Virus record (IMG/VR): IMGVR_UViG_3300030380_003092
Span: 1-37,269 of that record
DNA: 37,269 nt
Direction: 5' to 3' (one strand)
DNA from: a virus
Part shown: piece by piece, positions 16,437 through 23,905 of the stretch
Position numbering within the stretch: the stretch's first letter is position 1
How the letters are laid out: every line of letters starts with the position of its first letter
The notes under the pieces: generated by a model
Databases searched by the model: none
Seen by the model: only the letters and a program-made list of their open reading frames with translations
Told to the model about the DNA's origin: nothing
Position numbers and translations under genes: made by a program

Positions 16437-16888
16437 AAGTTTTGGGAAGGTGGTTTGACAGGAAATGGTGCGCGTGTAAGGTGTTTTTCTGCTTCTGTTT
16501 TTGAACATTGACGAGCAGTGCGTTTGGCAATGAAGATAGGTATGGCAAGGTAACATCCTAGTAATACCGCTGCTCCAATTAAGATTTTTTTCACGTAAGA
16601 TGTAAATTCAGCAAATCCACTCTTATGTTCTTCCATCCCCTGTGCAACAAGAGCAGATACATCCCCGTGTGATAATGCCTCTATAGTTTCTTCTGCCTCA
16701 ATGAGTGCATCCTTATTTTTAAGTGCCTCACCAGCTAGTACACCCGCACCAGCACCAAGTGCAGCAGTGCCTGGGCCACCTAAACTTCCCGCACCGCCAC
16801 CAATCACCCCGCCGATTGTTGGGTAGGTGGAGCGAAGGGAGCATCCGGTAAGGCATATCGCCAATAATAGTATGGTGGTGTAAATCAC
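16433..16888 (-). CDS. Candidate unimolecular spanin (u-spanin)
   Basis: 151 residues. The N terminus is a lipoprotein signal with lipobox Leu-Thr-Gly-Cys (ILLLAICLTGCS; Cys at 16). Next comes a glycine-zipper-like stretch (GGVIGGGAGSLGGPGTAALG), then a helical periplasmic part, and near 108-127 a membrane segment (ILIGAAVLLGCYLAIPIFIA) followed by a basic cytoplasmic tail. An outer-membrane lipoprotein end joined to a C-terminal inner-membrane anchor is the architecture of T1-type u-spanins, which fuse the membranes at lysis. It precedes two small membrane proteins. A glycine-zipper lipoprotein of other function remains possible. Confidence 0.55.
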   Translation of the reverse strand: MIYTTILLLAICLTGCSLRSTYPTIGGVIGGGAGSLGGPGTAALGAGAGVLAGEALKNKDALIEAEETIEALSHGDVSALVAQGMEEHKSGFAEFTSYVKKILIGAAVLLGCYLAIPIFIAKRTARQCSKTEAEKHLTRAPFPVKPPSQNL

Positions 16889-17083
16889 TCAGCTAAGTGC
16901 GACTGATTTAAGTGTTGAGTCAGAAGCTCCAGCAGTTGTAACAGCTACATAAATTTTAAAAGTATCAGTGGCTAAATACAACTCTCCTTGAGTAGATTCT
17001 TTTGCAAACTTCGTCTTATTCGCATCAGTCCCTGTTTTCACAGCGATCTGAAAATCTTTCCGATCTAATTTTTGCTGTGCCAT
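16889..17083 (-). CDS. Short structural/fibre-associated protein (64 aa)
   Basis: The sequence DFQIAVKTGTDANKTKFAKE followed by QGELYLATDTFKIYVAV is the pattern seen in fibre or tail-tip domains that display a GEL-x-x-A-T-D hairpin. It lies between a beta-helix fibre protein and the lysis cassette. Probably a small tail accessory protein; no specific family is named. Confidence 0.5.
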   Translation of the reverse strand: MAQQKLDRKDFQIAVKTGTDANKTKFAKESTQGELYLATDTFKIYVAVTTAGASDSTLKSVALS

Positions 17084-17086
17084 GAC

Positions 17087-17905
17087 TTAGGAAGCTGTTC
17101 CAGCGTTGATCAGAGGTGAGGAGGGGCGAAGACGAAGATCATCGTTTGCTGGGTCTACGAATAGCGGGTCTGTAAAAATACAATTTGTTCCGCCTGATGC
17201 GTTACCACTTCCCATTTGGAAAAAGGAACAGTTTGTAGCACTGTTTACCAAAGTTAAGGCTGAATTTATAGCACTGTTATCGTCACATTTAAAAGCCGTG
17301 TTTGTAATCGCCCCATTAGGGGCATTAAAGCCCGTAAAAGTTACAGCAGTAGTGACACTAGTCGCTAAAATACTAATTGTACAATTGTTGAAAACAGGAT
17401 TAGCGAAAGAAAAATACCGAACACAATTTCCTGTGACTCTGTGAGAAAAATTACAATTTGTATATTTGCCTGTCCCACCAAAACCTGGTGTCGTACTGCC
17501 TGAGCAAGCTAAACTAGAGTCCCACACCATTTTACAATTATTAAATTCGTCTGTAGTATTTGCGGGGACAGTTCCAAATCCTTTAATTGTAAATTTATTT
17601 ACCTTAATGTTAGCATTTGTTCCCAAATTATTTTCATCACCTAATTTAAGTCGAAGAGGGCCAGCGTTGGAAGTGGAGTTATTTAAAATTGCTTTCCCTA
17701 AATTGAGTGACTCGTAAGTCAAACCTTCAGCACCTTTTAAAGTCAGGGTACTACCTTGGTCATATGTGCCATCTAAAAAGTAAATAATGCCGTTTGTCCC
17801 CGCATCTGATTCTGCCGATGCTAAAGATGAAAAAGCGTATGCGTTTGCCTCGGATGTTCCATTAGCACTTCCTTGAGCGGTTGGTGCGATGTATACTGTT
17901 GCCAT
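17087..17905 (-). CDS. Right-handed beta-helix tail-spike-like protein
   Basis: 272 residues. It shows repeated short strands with Asn ladders (NNCTISI, TNCNFSHRVTGNCVRYFSF, NCIFTDPLFVDP) and ends with FVDPANDDLRLRPSSPLINA GTAS, the typical C-terminal strand of pectate-lyase-like parallel beta-helix proteins. The N terminus (MATVYIAPTAQGSANGTSEA) also fits, with a periplasmic/extracellular adhesin look. It probably contributes to host surface binding; no catalytic residues for polysaccharide cleavage could be assigned. Confidence 0.68.
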   Translation of the reverse strand: MATVYIAPTAQGSANGTSEANAYAFSSLASAESDAGTNGIIYFLDGTYDQGSTLTLKGAEGLTYESLNLGKAILNNSTSNAGPLRLKLGDENNLGTNANIKVNKFTIKGFGTVPANTTDEFNNCKMVWDSSLACSGSTTPGFGGTGKYTNCNFSHRVTGNCVRYFSFANPVFNNCTISILATSVTTAVTFTGFNAPNGAITNTAFKCDDNSAINSALTLVNSATNCSFFQMGSGNASGGTNCIFTDPLFVDPANDDLRLRPSSPLINAGTAS

Positions 17906-17926
17906 AATTTAAGTTTCCTAATTTGT

Positions 17927-18619
17927 TTAAGCGATTGAACCGCCACTGATTAATAAAGGTGATGAAAATGCTCCGATATTCGGTGCGTTAAAGCCTTGCT
18001 GAACGGGCAATCCGTTGGGGTCTTTCGCATCGCTGTCTCCGCTGATAAGCGAGTAAGTCCCTGTTGTAGTTGTAATTTCGATGTCTGGTTCGGCTGAATC
18101 TTCTACTGCGGAAATACCTGTTGAGATTGCTGTTTTACCTGACGAGTTAAATAAATAAAGTTTACCGTCAGCGTCCGATCCAAGCATTACCGACTTACTC
18201 GGATTATCTAAGACTAAGAAAGACTGATTAGGAAATGCTCCGATGTGTGGGTTAGTTGTGCCTCTTAATTGAGCATCTCCCACACCAGGTAGATTAGTTA
18301 ATTGCGACCCATCGACTGCCGGTAATTTTACAGTTCCACTAACATCCGCTAACTGTACGACATTCGTTGCCGATGTTCCGACATTGAGAGTTGCCGCTGT
18401 TCCAAGTCCTAAATTCGTCCTACTTGTTCCGGCATTTGCAACATCAGATAAATTATTACTTGCGAGTAAATCGCCTTGTGCGGCAGCGGCTACTAAATTA
18501 GCAACTGTTACTTTTTTTGTGGTTGCAGTTCCACTTACATCAACAATGGGCAAAACATCATCGTTTGCTGGTGTTGCACCAAGTGCAGGTAATGCGGTAA
18601 TTTTTTTGTTATTTGCCAT
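17927..18619 (-). CDS. Tail-fibre-like protein (230 aa)
   Basis: The sequence starts MANNKKITALPALGATPAND followed by DVLPIVDVSG, a common opening of phage fibre proteins, and contains NNLSDVANAGTSRTNLGLGT, the fibre repeat (NLSDVANAGTARTNLGLG) found across many tailed phages. The C-terminal part is Gly/Ser-rich beta structure. It lies between head-tail joining genes and the beta-helix protein. Likely a fibre stem or attachment domain. Confidence 0.7.
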   Translation of the reverse strand: MANNKKITALPALGATPANDDVLPIVDVSGTATTKKVTVANLVAAAAQGDLLASNNLSDVANAGTSRTNLGLGTAATLNVGTSATNVVQLADVSGTVKLPAVDGSQLTNLPGVGDAQLRGTTNPHIGAFPNQSFLVLDNPSKSVMLGSDADGKLYLFNSSGKTAISTGISAVEDSAEPDIEITTTTGTYSLISGDSDAKDPNGLPVQQGFNAPNIGAFSSPLLISGGSIA

Positions 18620-18630
18620 GTCTAATTATG

Positions 18631-18780
18631 TTAAAATTCAAATTCTAAAAAGAATCCATCTTCGGTCTGCATGAATGCACTTGCTTCTGTTAATATAACC
18701 AAATTAGGTACATTAGATGGTGTACCACTACCTGTGCTTGCGCGTCCTACGCTAAGATTGATGTCAAGAGTGAGTGCCAT
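18631..18780 (-). CDS. Small hypothetical structural protein (49 aa)
   Basis: ATG at 18780 overlaps the upstream stop as TAATG. The peptide MALTLDINLSVGRASTGSGT continues into PNLVILTEASAFMQTEDGFF and ends LEFEF; it is short and beta-rich. It sits in the fibre/tail accessory cluster. Not recognised; possibly a fibre-tip or linker subunit. Confidence 0.5.
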   Translation of the reverse strand: MALTLDINLSVGRASTGSGTPSNVPNLVILTEASAFMQTEDGFFLEFEF

Positions 18781-19034
18781 TAAATGTTGTAGGCTATCAC
18801 AGCACCACTTGTAAGTTGGATCTGTGAAATATTTCCATAAATCGCAGTATTTGCAGATAGGGTGGTTGCATCTTGCCCAGTACAAATATCTGACAAATTA
18901 GTAATGTTACTTGTAATGCTTGCAATTACTGTGTCTTCCGTTGCGAGTATTGCAAAGAATTTACCTGTCGTTGAATCTGTGGTATTAATATAAGTACCCC
19001 CATTTAAACCTAAACCTCTGTATTCTGATGCCAT
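18780..19034 (-). CDS. Small hypothetical structural protein (84 aa)
   Basis: Started at 19034 (MASEYRGLGLNGGTYINTTD); longer frames upstream would run into the adaptor gene. The sequence is Thr/Ser/Ile-rich with GKFFAILATEDTVIASITSN and ends GNISQIQLTSGAVIAYNI, a beta-sandwich look found in small phage decoration or tail accessory proteins. Between the adaptor and the fibre-like genes. Function not recognised. Confidence 0.55.
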   Translation of the reverse strand: MASEYRGLGLNGGTYINTTDSTTGKFFAILATEDTVIASITSNITNLSDICTGQDATTLSANTAIYGNISQIQLTSGAVIAYNI

Positions 19035-19048
19035 GATATTTGTCTTTT

Positions 19049-19888
19049 TTATGCCGATGAAACGGCAGTTGTTCCGTAAGTAATAAATTGTAATGGGGTA
19101 GATTGCCCCTCTTGTCTTTCGAGTTTGTCTAACTCGGTTTGTATGATTTGTTCCGCTTGTTGGTAGATCACGCCTGCCTTGTCGGTTTGCCCGTCTGCTT
19201 GTAACCAATCCCCGTATGCTCCAACAACCGCATATTCGCTAAATATGTATGGGAAGTCACTTGCTCCACTTGCATACTCTGGAAAACCTGCCCGGTAATG
19301 TACCCACACAGGTGCGTTGCTTGCTCGGTTAGGTAGAATTGCTTCTCCATAATCCGTGCTTCCACTAGCGTCCCCAATATTTTTAAATGCTAAATTATTT
19401 GAACTTGTTGATCCGTAAGGGTCATTATCAGTGACCCGAAATATCTCGCTAATCGTTGTGCCAAAATCAATGTAAGTAAGCATACTTGCAGTTGCCGTTG
19501 CTCCGCTACCACTACCGCCACTAAAACTAACTGTGGGTACTCCTGTAAATGCTGTGCCATTGTTAGTAACCGCAACACCATTTACTTCTCCATCTGCGTT
19601 AATGGTCGCAGTCGCTGCTGCGGAGTTTCCTCCTCCACCACTAAAAGCAACAGTTGGTGCAGATGTATAGCTCGATCCACCACTGCCCACTTGTACGCTT
19701 CTTACTCGAAGGTCTGGGATTATTTGTTCAATGACAGAGTTAAATGGCCATGCAGTTCTGTCCCACGCTAACTTGCCAAAGCGATTGAAGCTACGTACTG
19801 CTGCGGTTGATTCAGCAGTAAGGAATGAATCCACGCCAACCATGCTTACTAGGTTGGTGACCATTGTGCTTACTGCTATCTTTCTCAT
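19049..19888 (-). CDS. Head-tail adaptor-like protein with an inserted Gly-rich repeat domain
   Basis: 279 residues. The N-terminal 60 residues (MVTNLVSMVGVDSFLTAEST, then FNRFGKLAWDRTAWPF) and the C-terminal helical part (FSEYAVVGAYGDWLQADGQT, EQIIQTELDKLERQEGQ) look like podovirus tubular adaptors of T7 gp11 type. Between them, about residues 64-135, lie two copies of a beta repeat: GGSSYTSAPTVAFSGGGG and GTAFTGVPTVSFSGGSG, each followed by an Ala/Thr-rich strand. This repeat type is usual in surface adhesins and fibre proteins. The gene follows the capsid block and precedes the fibre genes. Its start overlaps the preceding stop. Confidence 0.6.
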   Translation of the reverse strand: MRKIAVSTMVTNLVSMVGVDSFLTAESTAAVRSFNRFGKLAWDRTAWPFNSVIEQIIPDLRVRSVQVGSGGSSYTSAPTVAFSGGGGNSAAATATINADGEVNGVAVTNNGTAFTGVPTVSFSGGSGSGATATASMLTYIDFGTTISEIFRVTDNDPYGSTSSNNLAFKNIGDASGSTDYGEAILPNRASNAPVWVHYRAGFPEYASGASDFPYIFSEYAVVGAYGDWLQADGQTDKAGVIYQQAEQIIQTELDKLERQEGQSTPLQFITYGTTAVSSA

Positions 19889-20241
19889 GCAAAACTTGGT
19901 TTGTCAAAACCTCCAGATACGAAGGTCTTTTTAGAAAATGATTTGGCTTTTAAATGTGGGTTGTCACGAAAAAATTCATTCGTAAACGCCTTATCTCCCC
20001 AGCATCCCTGCTTGTCTTGATGCCAGCGAAAGTATTCACGTGCAGGTATTGTGCCTTTTAATTGTCCAAGTCCCTCAACTTGTCCACCTTGACCATTCTC
20101 TTTGGCACACTCAATCTCACGTTTCTTTGCCTCGTATTTCTCAAGGTCTACTTCGTAACGCAAGTGCTTCTCCAGGTTCTTCATAAATTGTGAACCATTG
20201 CCCTGTGCCTTGCCCCATTTAGGTATGAATATTTCTGCCAT
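19885..20241 (-). CDS. Hypothetical phage protein (118 aa)
   Basis: Started at 20241 (MAEIFIPKWGKAQGNGSQFM); an upstream start would cross the terminator hairpin. It has a charged helical middle (LRYEVDLEKYEAKKREIECA) and a distinctive C-terminal half IPAREYFRWHQDKQGCWGDK with FFRDNPHLKAKSF. The pattern resembles small conserved proteins near the capsid gene in other phages, but I cannot name it. First gene after the capsid-block terminator; the adaptor gene overlaps its end. Confidence 0.6.
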   Translation of the reverse strand: MAEIFIPKWGKAQGNGSQFMKNLEKHLRYEVDLEKYEAKKREIECAKENGQGGQVEGLGQLKGTIPAREYFRWHQDKQGCWGDKAFTNEFFRDNPHLKAKSFSKKTFVSGGFDKPSFA

Positions 20242-20256
20242 GATAAAATGATGTGG

Positions 20257-20289
20257 AAAAGGGAGTGACCCGGATCGCAGGTCACTCCC
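20257..20289 (-). terminator. Rho-independent terminator after capsid block
   Basis: A perfect 10-bp stem, GGGAGTGACC/GGTCACTCCC (20261-20270 and 20280-20289), with a 9-base loop and four T on the minus strand (20260-20257). It lies 17 bases beyond the stop of the decoration-like gene. The short T run suggests partial termination, allowing some read-through into tail genes. Confidence 0.75.
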
Positions 20290-20305
20290 CAAATCCTAAT
20301 TGCAA

Positions 20306-20734
20306 TTAAGCAAATTGACCAAGGTCAACGATACGTAATCCGATAACAATCTCTCCAGCAGTTGCTGATGCAATCGCTGCGTCTGTTACTTCTAGGATAA
20401 CGGAAGCTGCTGTGTTTGTTCCACCGACAGGTTGTGACTGATTGCCTGTGAATGCGTCTCCTGTGTTGAACACAGGTGCAGACATTGCGTCTACATCCAA
20501 GGCATCGATAAACTCATCCGGGTCACCTGTTGATGTTCCTACGTCAATGACGAGGGATGTTGTACCTGCAAATGCGACACTTTCGTACACACCTACCATC
20601 TCAACTGCACCACCTGCGGGTATAGTTGCAATAGTTAATTGTCCACCATTGCCGACAGTTTGAAGGTCTTCATAGGTTGCGGTATACACATGTGTGAAAC
20701 CACGTCCTGCTTCATTATTTGATAATTCTGGCAT
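20306..20734 (-). CDS. Capsid decoration-like protein (142 aa)
   Basis: Beta-rich, acidic, with no Cys and only one Lys/Arg-poor core: FTHVYTATYEDLQTVGNGGQ, then GGAVEMVGVYESVAFAGTTS and AGEIVIGLRIVDLGQFA. Encoded directly after the major capsid protein with a strong AAGGAG site 9 bases before ATG, the usual place for a head decoration or cement protein. A strong terminator follows, consistent with high, separate expression together with the capsid. No family recognised. Confidence 0.58.
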   Translation of the reverse strand: MPELSNNEAGRGFTHVYTATYEDLQTVGNGGQLTIATIPAGGAVEMVGVYESVAFAGTTSLVIDVGTSTGDPDEFIDALDVDAMSAPVFNTGDAFTGNQSQPVGGTNTAASVILEVTDAAIASATAGEIVIGLRIVDLGQFA

Positions 20735-20762
20735 ATCTTAAATCTCCTTATTTTAAGTGTTA

Positions 20763-21728
20763 TTAGTTAAAATATCCGTGAGCAACAGGTGACAAACATG
20801 CCAATCCGGCAACTACGTCCACAAAACCTCTGCGGCCGCCTCCTTGGTTCTCAAGCTCAGTTACAGACTCAGCTTTCAAGGACATCATGGATACATACTC
20901 AGGATCAATTAGGAGTCCTGCGTCTGCGTCAACTGTGTCACTTCCGCTCGTTCTGTTGATAAAAAGGCTAGGAGCGATATTTACCATTCCGAAGTCACCC
21001 TCATAGACGGAAATTGAAAGAGTTATCTTCTTGCTTTCTGCGTCCTGGTTAACTGTGTAAGTTCCGTTGGTAGCTGCAAGCTGACGAGAGAAGTTTGAGA
21101 TTTCCTGCTTGAGACTTGGGCCTGCAAGTAAGGTCAACTGTCCACCAGGCATTCCGTTAGCTTCGTAGAGTTCTTGAAGAACACTATTGAAAGTAGCTTC
21201 GGTTTGTGTGCCTGTAGTGTCATTAGCAACATTCTGTGCAAAGGTAGGAACATCGGAAGGTTGTCCACCTACTCCTAACCATTTAAGCATACCACGTGTT
21301 TTGTAAGGTGCGCCTGCTCCAGAGTCTGCTTGACGATCCTGTGAAGAACAGAATGCAGATTCTATACTGCGTTTTACGTTGCGTACTGCTTTGCTTTCCG
21401 CATTTGCAAATTCTGATGCGACACCAGCAGTGTCAACCATCTCTTGAATATCTGAAACCATGAATGTATCACGGAATTTTTGAATGTAATTTCCGATTCT
21501 AGCGCGGTCAGCGGACTGATTTTTAAATGCAGTTACATCTTCGCCTTCTTCTACTCCATCAAATTCTGGCGAGTTTAATTTATCAACTTGGTATTCAAAG
21601 AATGTCCCGGTTGCTTTTCCCTTTTTCATTAATGAAACAAAGGGCGTAGCCTCTGGTTCTAAAACTGAAATAATATCAGTTAAGTCCTCTTTATTGCCAG
21701 CAGTGTTGTACGTAGTACTTTTTGCCAT
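20763..21728 (-). CDS. Major capsid protein, SU10/DUF5309-like
   Basis: 321 residues. The N terminus KEDLTDIISVLEPEATPFVS followed by FFEYQVDKLNSPEFDGVEEG is characteristic of the SU10-type major capsid family (HK97 fold). Later segments RIGNYIQKFRDTFMVSD and SLKQEISNFSRQLAATNGTY also fit. An AGGAGGATATAG ribosome-binding site precedes the ATG. The gene lies between scaffold and decoration genes and inside a terminator-bounded block, as expected for the most abundant virion protein. Confidence 0.88.
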   Translation of the reverse strand: MAKSTTYNTAGNKEDLTDIISVLEPEATPFVSLMKKGKATGTFFEYQVDKLNSPEFDGVEEGEDVTAFKNQSADRARIGNYIQKFRDTFMVSDIQEMVDTAGVASEFANAESKAVRNVKRSIESAFCSSQDRQADSGAGAPYKTRGMLKWLGVGGQPSDVPTFAQNVANDTTGTQTEATFNSVLQELYEANGMPGGQLTLLAGPSLKQEISNFSRQLAATNGTYTVNQDAESKKITLSISVYEGDFGMVNIAPSLFINRTSGSDTVDADAGLLIDPEYVSMMSLKAESVTELENQGGGRRGFVDVVAGLACLSPVAHGYFN

Positions 21729-21755
21729 ATCTATATCCTCCTAATTTTGTTTAAA

Positions 21756-22862
21756 TTATTTAACGATTGCTCGTTTTAGTTTTATGTAATGTTGGTAGTC
21801 TGCTATATTACCTGACTTCTCAAATTTAGCATGAGCAGCCTGGACAAGCTTCTTATGTTTACTTCCCTCAGATCTTGGTTTACTTGCACCAGCTTCTGTA
21901 CTTGCGACAGGAGCAGTGGGCTTCTTCAATTTCTTGGGTTGACCTGCATTGGCTTGCCTTGCTTTTACTGCCTTTAATCCTTCCACCATTAACCCAAGTG
22001 CAAAGTTGCTGTTGGGCAAATGATCAACTAATGGCTTGTAAAGCGGACTTTGCTTTACCTGCATGAACATTTTGTAGTCCTCACTTTCTCCATCACTTAG
22101 GAACTCGAAAGTTTGAACCGCTTGTTGGTCAGATTGTTGACGCTCCTTTATCCATGCCTGTCTTGCAGGAGCATCTTTGCGAAGGATTTTTTTGGCATTC
22201 GCTTTGATGCGTCTCAAGTCAGACTTGGTGTAAGTCTTATCACCATCCTTGACTACATATTCATTGCCAGCGTCATCGTACTCCACTTCGTTTTCCATCC
22301 CTTCGTCTGCCCATTCAATGAGCGTATTAAGGTTCTCAACTTCCTTGGTAAGTGCGTTGATGTCGTTGACATTATGCAGAGCATTATCCTTTAGGAATGC
22401 AGGTTGTTCAGCAGGCACGGGTGCTTGCTCAACTTGCTGCTGGAGTTCTTGGTTCTCAGCTAACAGTGCTTTCTTCTGTGCGGTAAGCTTTCCAAACCGC
22501 TTGATTGCAGAAGCATTTAACTGTTTAGCTAAGTTCTTTGTCTCCTCCTCGGATAATGAATCCAGGTCTATGTTAAACTTTGAAAGAACATCTGAAGGTT
22601 GTACGGGCGGCTCATCTGATTCCTCTTCTGATTCATCCGGCACTTCAGCAGACTGATCCGAAGGTTCTTCTTCTTCCGTAGATTCTTCTGCAACGGGTTC
22701 TGATTCCTCTTCGGTTGTGGTTTCGGTTTCCTCGCTTTGGCGTTTCTGCATCAGAGATGATGCGAGTTCTGCCATTGTGAGATTCCCTTCACCTGACGTT
22801 AAACTATCTTCAACAGAATTTTCAGAGGATTCTGAGACAACCTCTTCAGTTAATGTTTCCAT
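21756..22862 (-). CDS. Capsid scaffolding protein
   Basis: 368 residues. The first 100 are extremely acidic (runs such as ETTTEEESEPVAEESTEEEE). A coiled-coil stretch follows (LTAQKKALLAENQELQQQVE), and the C terminus is strongly basic (QPKKLKKPTAPV, SKHKKLVQAAHAKF, IKLKRAIVK). An acidic N-terminal half with a basic capsid-binding tail directly upstream of the capsid gene is typical of scaffolding proteins. No clear Shine-Dalgarno site precedes the ATG; instead GGCACTTCATGCC can form a small hairpin there. Confidence 0.82.
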   Translation of the reverse strand: METLTEEVVSESSENSVEDSLTSGEGNLTMAELASSLMQKRQSEETETTTEEESEPVAEESTEEEEPSDQSAEVPDESEEESDEPPVQPSDVLSKFNIDLDSLSEEETKNLAKQLNASAIKRFGKLTAQKKALLAENQELQQQVEQAPVPAEQPAFLKDNALHNVNDINALTKEVENLNTLIEWADEGMENEVEYDDAGNEYVVKDGDKTYTKSDLRRIKANAKKILRKDAPARQAWIKERQQSDQQAVQTFEFLSDGESEDYKMFMQVKQSPLYKPLVDHLPNSNFALGLMVEGLKAVKARQANAGQPKKLKKPTAPVASTEAGASKPRSEGSKHKKLVQAAHAKFEKSGNIADYQHYIKLKRAIVK

Positions 22863-22883
22863 AAGATCAAGGCATGAAGTGCC

Positions 22884-22917
22884 TAGTGTAGCAAAATGTA
22901 CTACAAACGACTACAAA
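22884..22917 (-). promoter_or_regulatory. Candidate late promoter/operator upstream of scaffold-capsid block
   Basis: On the minus strand TGTAGT, 8 bases, TGCTACACTA; the last part reads as an extended -10 (TGCTACACT). ACTACAAA occurs twice with a 10-bp period (22900 and 22910). The same TGCTACACTA word stands upstream of the portal gene. It lies right after a terminator and before the scaffold gene, where a new promoter is expected. No good -35 is present, suggesting an activator. Confidence 0.5.
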
Positions 22918-22924
22918 GAGCAAT

Positions 22925-22966
22925 AAAAAAACCCCCGCGCCCTTACCCCACAAAGGACACGGGGGG
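22925..22966 (-). terminator. Rho-independent terminator between portal cluster and capsid block
   Basis: An outer stem CCCCCG/CGGGGG (22932-22937 and 22960-22965) and an inner stem CCTT/AAGG form a GC-rich hairpin, followed on the minus strand by seven T (22931-22925). It separates transcripts of the portal and small-protein genes from the scaffold-capsid genes. Confidence 0.8.
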
Positions 22967-22999
22967 AATAACTATGAACCAATATAACTACAAGAAAAG

Positions 23000-23242
23000 T
23001 TACAGTTTATAAAAGGTGTCTAACTCCTCATCAATTGCTTCGAGCTTGCCACACATCATGTAATGTCTGTTTGTACTATCGATAATTGCAGGAGTTTGTA
23101 ATTGTCGGATTACTTCCTCCCTCATTGCTTCACGCATGGCAATGTATTGCTTGAAGTGCGGGTCATTCTTTAAAGTAGCTAATGCTTGAATTGCTTCTTC
23201 CGGGTCAATTTCGTGGTAGGTCTTTTTTTTGCGAGGACTCAT
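23000..23242 (-). CDS. Small hypothetical protein of portal-scaffold cluster (80 aa)
   Basis: The sequence MSPRKKKTYHEIDPEEAIQA is followed by a helical body (FKQYIAMREAMREEVIRQLQ, then TNRHYMMCGKLEAIDEELDT). Similar helical proteins of about 80 residues often stand between portal and scaffold genes in phages of this layout. Its ATG overlaps the previous stop (ATGA). Function unknown; possibly head assembly. Confidence 0.65.
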   Translation of the reverse strand: MSPRKKKTYHEIDPEEAIQALATLKNDPHFKQYIAMREAMREEVIRQLQTPAIIDSTNRHYMMCGKLEAIDEELDTFYKL

Positions 23243-23475
23243 TTTCTTTTATGCAGACCATGTTTGGCATATTGCTTGCCTTTTTTGGTAGCTGCCCTCT
23301 TTTTTCGATTCGCAGCAGCAAGTTTTGCTCTGCCTGCTTTTGAACTTTTTAATCTTTTAATCTTACTTGCCGGAGCATACACCTCACCTGTTTCAGATGA
23401 CTTCTTGCCAGATGCAGTTCTCCACTTCTGTCCTGTCCACTTCTTGAGTGACTTCTGTGACTTCTTTAATGGCAT
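23239..23475 (-). CDS. Small highly basic protein (78 aa), DUF6321-like
   Basis: ATG at 23475 overlaps the upstream stop as TAATG; a longer in-frame extension upstream is ignored. The pattern SLKKWTGQKWRTASGKKSSE, then TGEVYAPASKIKRLKSS, then AAANRKKRAATKKGKQYAKH matches a phage protein type I recall as a domain of unknown function (W-x-x-K-W-R-T-x-S-G-K). About a third of the residues are Lys or Arg, so it should bind nucleic acid. It could be packaged with the DNA or bind RNA. Confidence 0.65.
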   Translation of the reverse strand: MPLKKSQKSLKKWTGQKWRTASGKKSSETGEVYAPASKIKRLKSSKAGRAKLAAANRKKRAATKKGKQYAKHGLHKRK

Positions 23476-23666
23476 TAGTTGCGATAACCTCCACCTGCTG
23501 CTTTGTATTGCTTCGCAAGCATTTGTGCTTTGCGCGCACTCCATTGTCCACTTTTACCGCCCTTTGAGCCTGCCTTAATCTTATTAAATAGTCTCTTGCG
23601 CATAGTTGGCTTAGTGTAATTACCAGCTTCGTTCACACGGGACTTGGATTTCTTCTTAGCTACCAT
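23475..23666 (-). CDS. Small basic protein (63 aa) of conserved phage type
   Basis: MVAKKKSKSRVNEAGNYTKP leads into MRKRLFNKIKAG and GKSGQWSARKAQMLAKQYKA ending AGGGYRN. The G-x-W-S-A-R-K-A-Q-x-L-A...GGGY pattern is familiar from a small conserved protein family of environmental phages whose function is not known to me. It overlaps its neighbours by 7 and 1 bases, so the four basic genes here are translationally linked. Confidence 0.68.
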   Translation of the reverse strand: MVAKKKSKSRVNEAGNYTKPTMRKRLFNKIKAGSKGGKSGQWSARKAQMLAKQYKAAGGGYRN

Positions 23667-23905
23667 TTCTTACAACTCCAATAGCCAGCAGTTAATTTAG
23701 ACTTTTTCTCATCGCATTTATGTCTTGCTCGGAAGGATTTACGCCTGGCGGGTTCTGACTTTCGTATGCGCATGTTAGGATCTCCGTAACGTACAAGCCG
23801 AATTTTGTCTCCTTCTTTAGCAAGGACTGCAAATTTTTTGGACTTACCGGGTGTCCTTTTTGGTTTATTATAACCACTAAATTTTTCACCACGATAGGTA
23901 ATCAT
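23660..23905 (-). CDS. Small basic protein (81 aa), conserved phage type
   Basis: The pattern is MITYRGEKFSGYNKPKRTPG, then KKFAVLAKEGDKIRLVRYGD and KSFRARHKCDEKKSKLTAGY ending WSCKKW. The 'Y-N-K-P-K-R-T-P...K-x-F-A-V-L-A-K-x-G-D...L-V-R-Y-G' pattern is widespread in phages of several families, with unknown role. Two Cys residues near the C terminus may bind metal. ATGA overlap with the 16-residue frame upstream. Confidence 0.7.
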   Translation of the reverse strand: MITYRGEKFSGYNKPKRTPGKSKKFAVLAKEGDKIRLVRYGDPNMRIRKSEPARRKSFRARHKCDEKKSKLTAGYWSCKKW

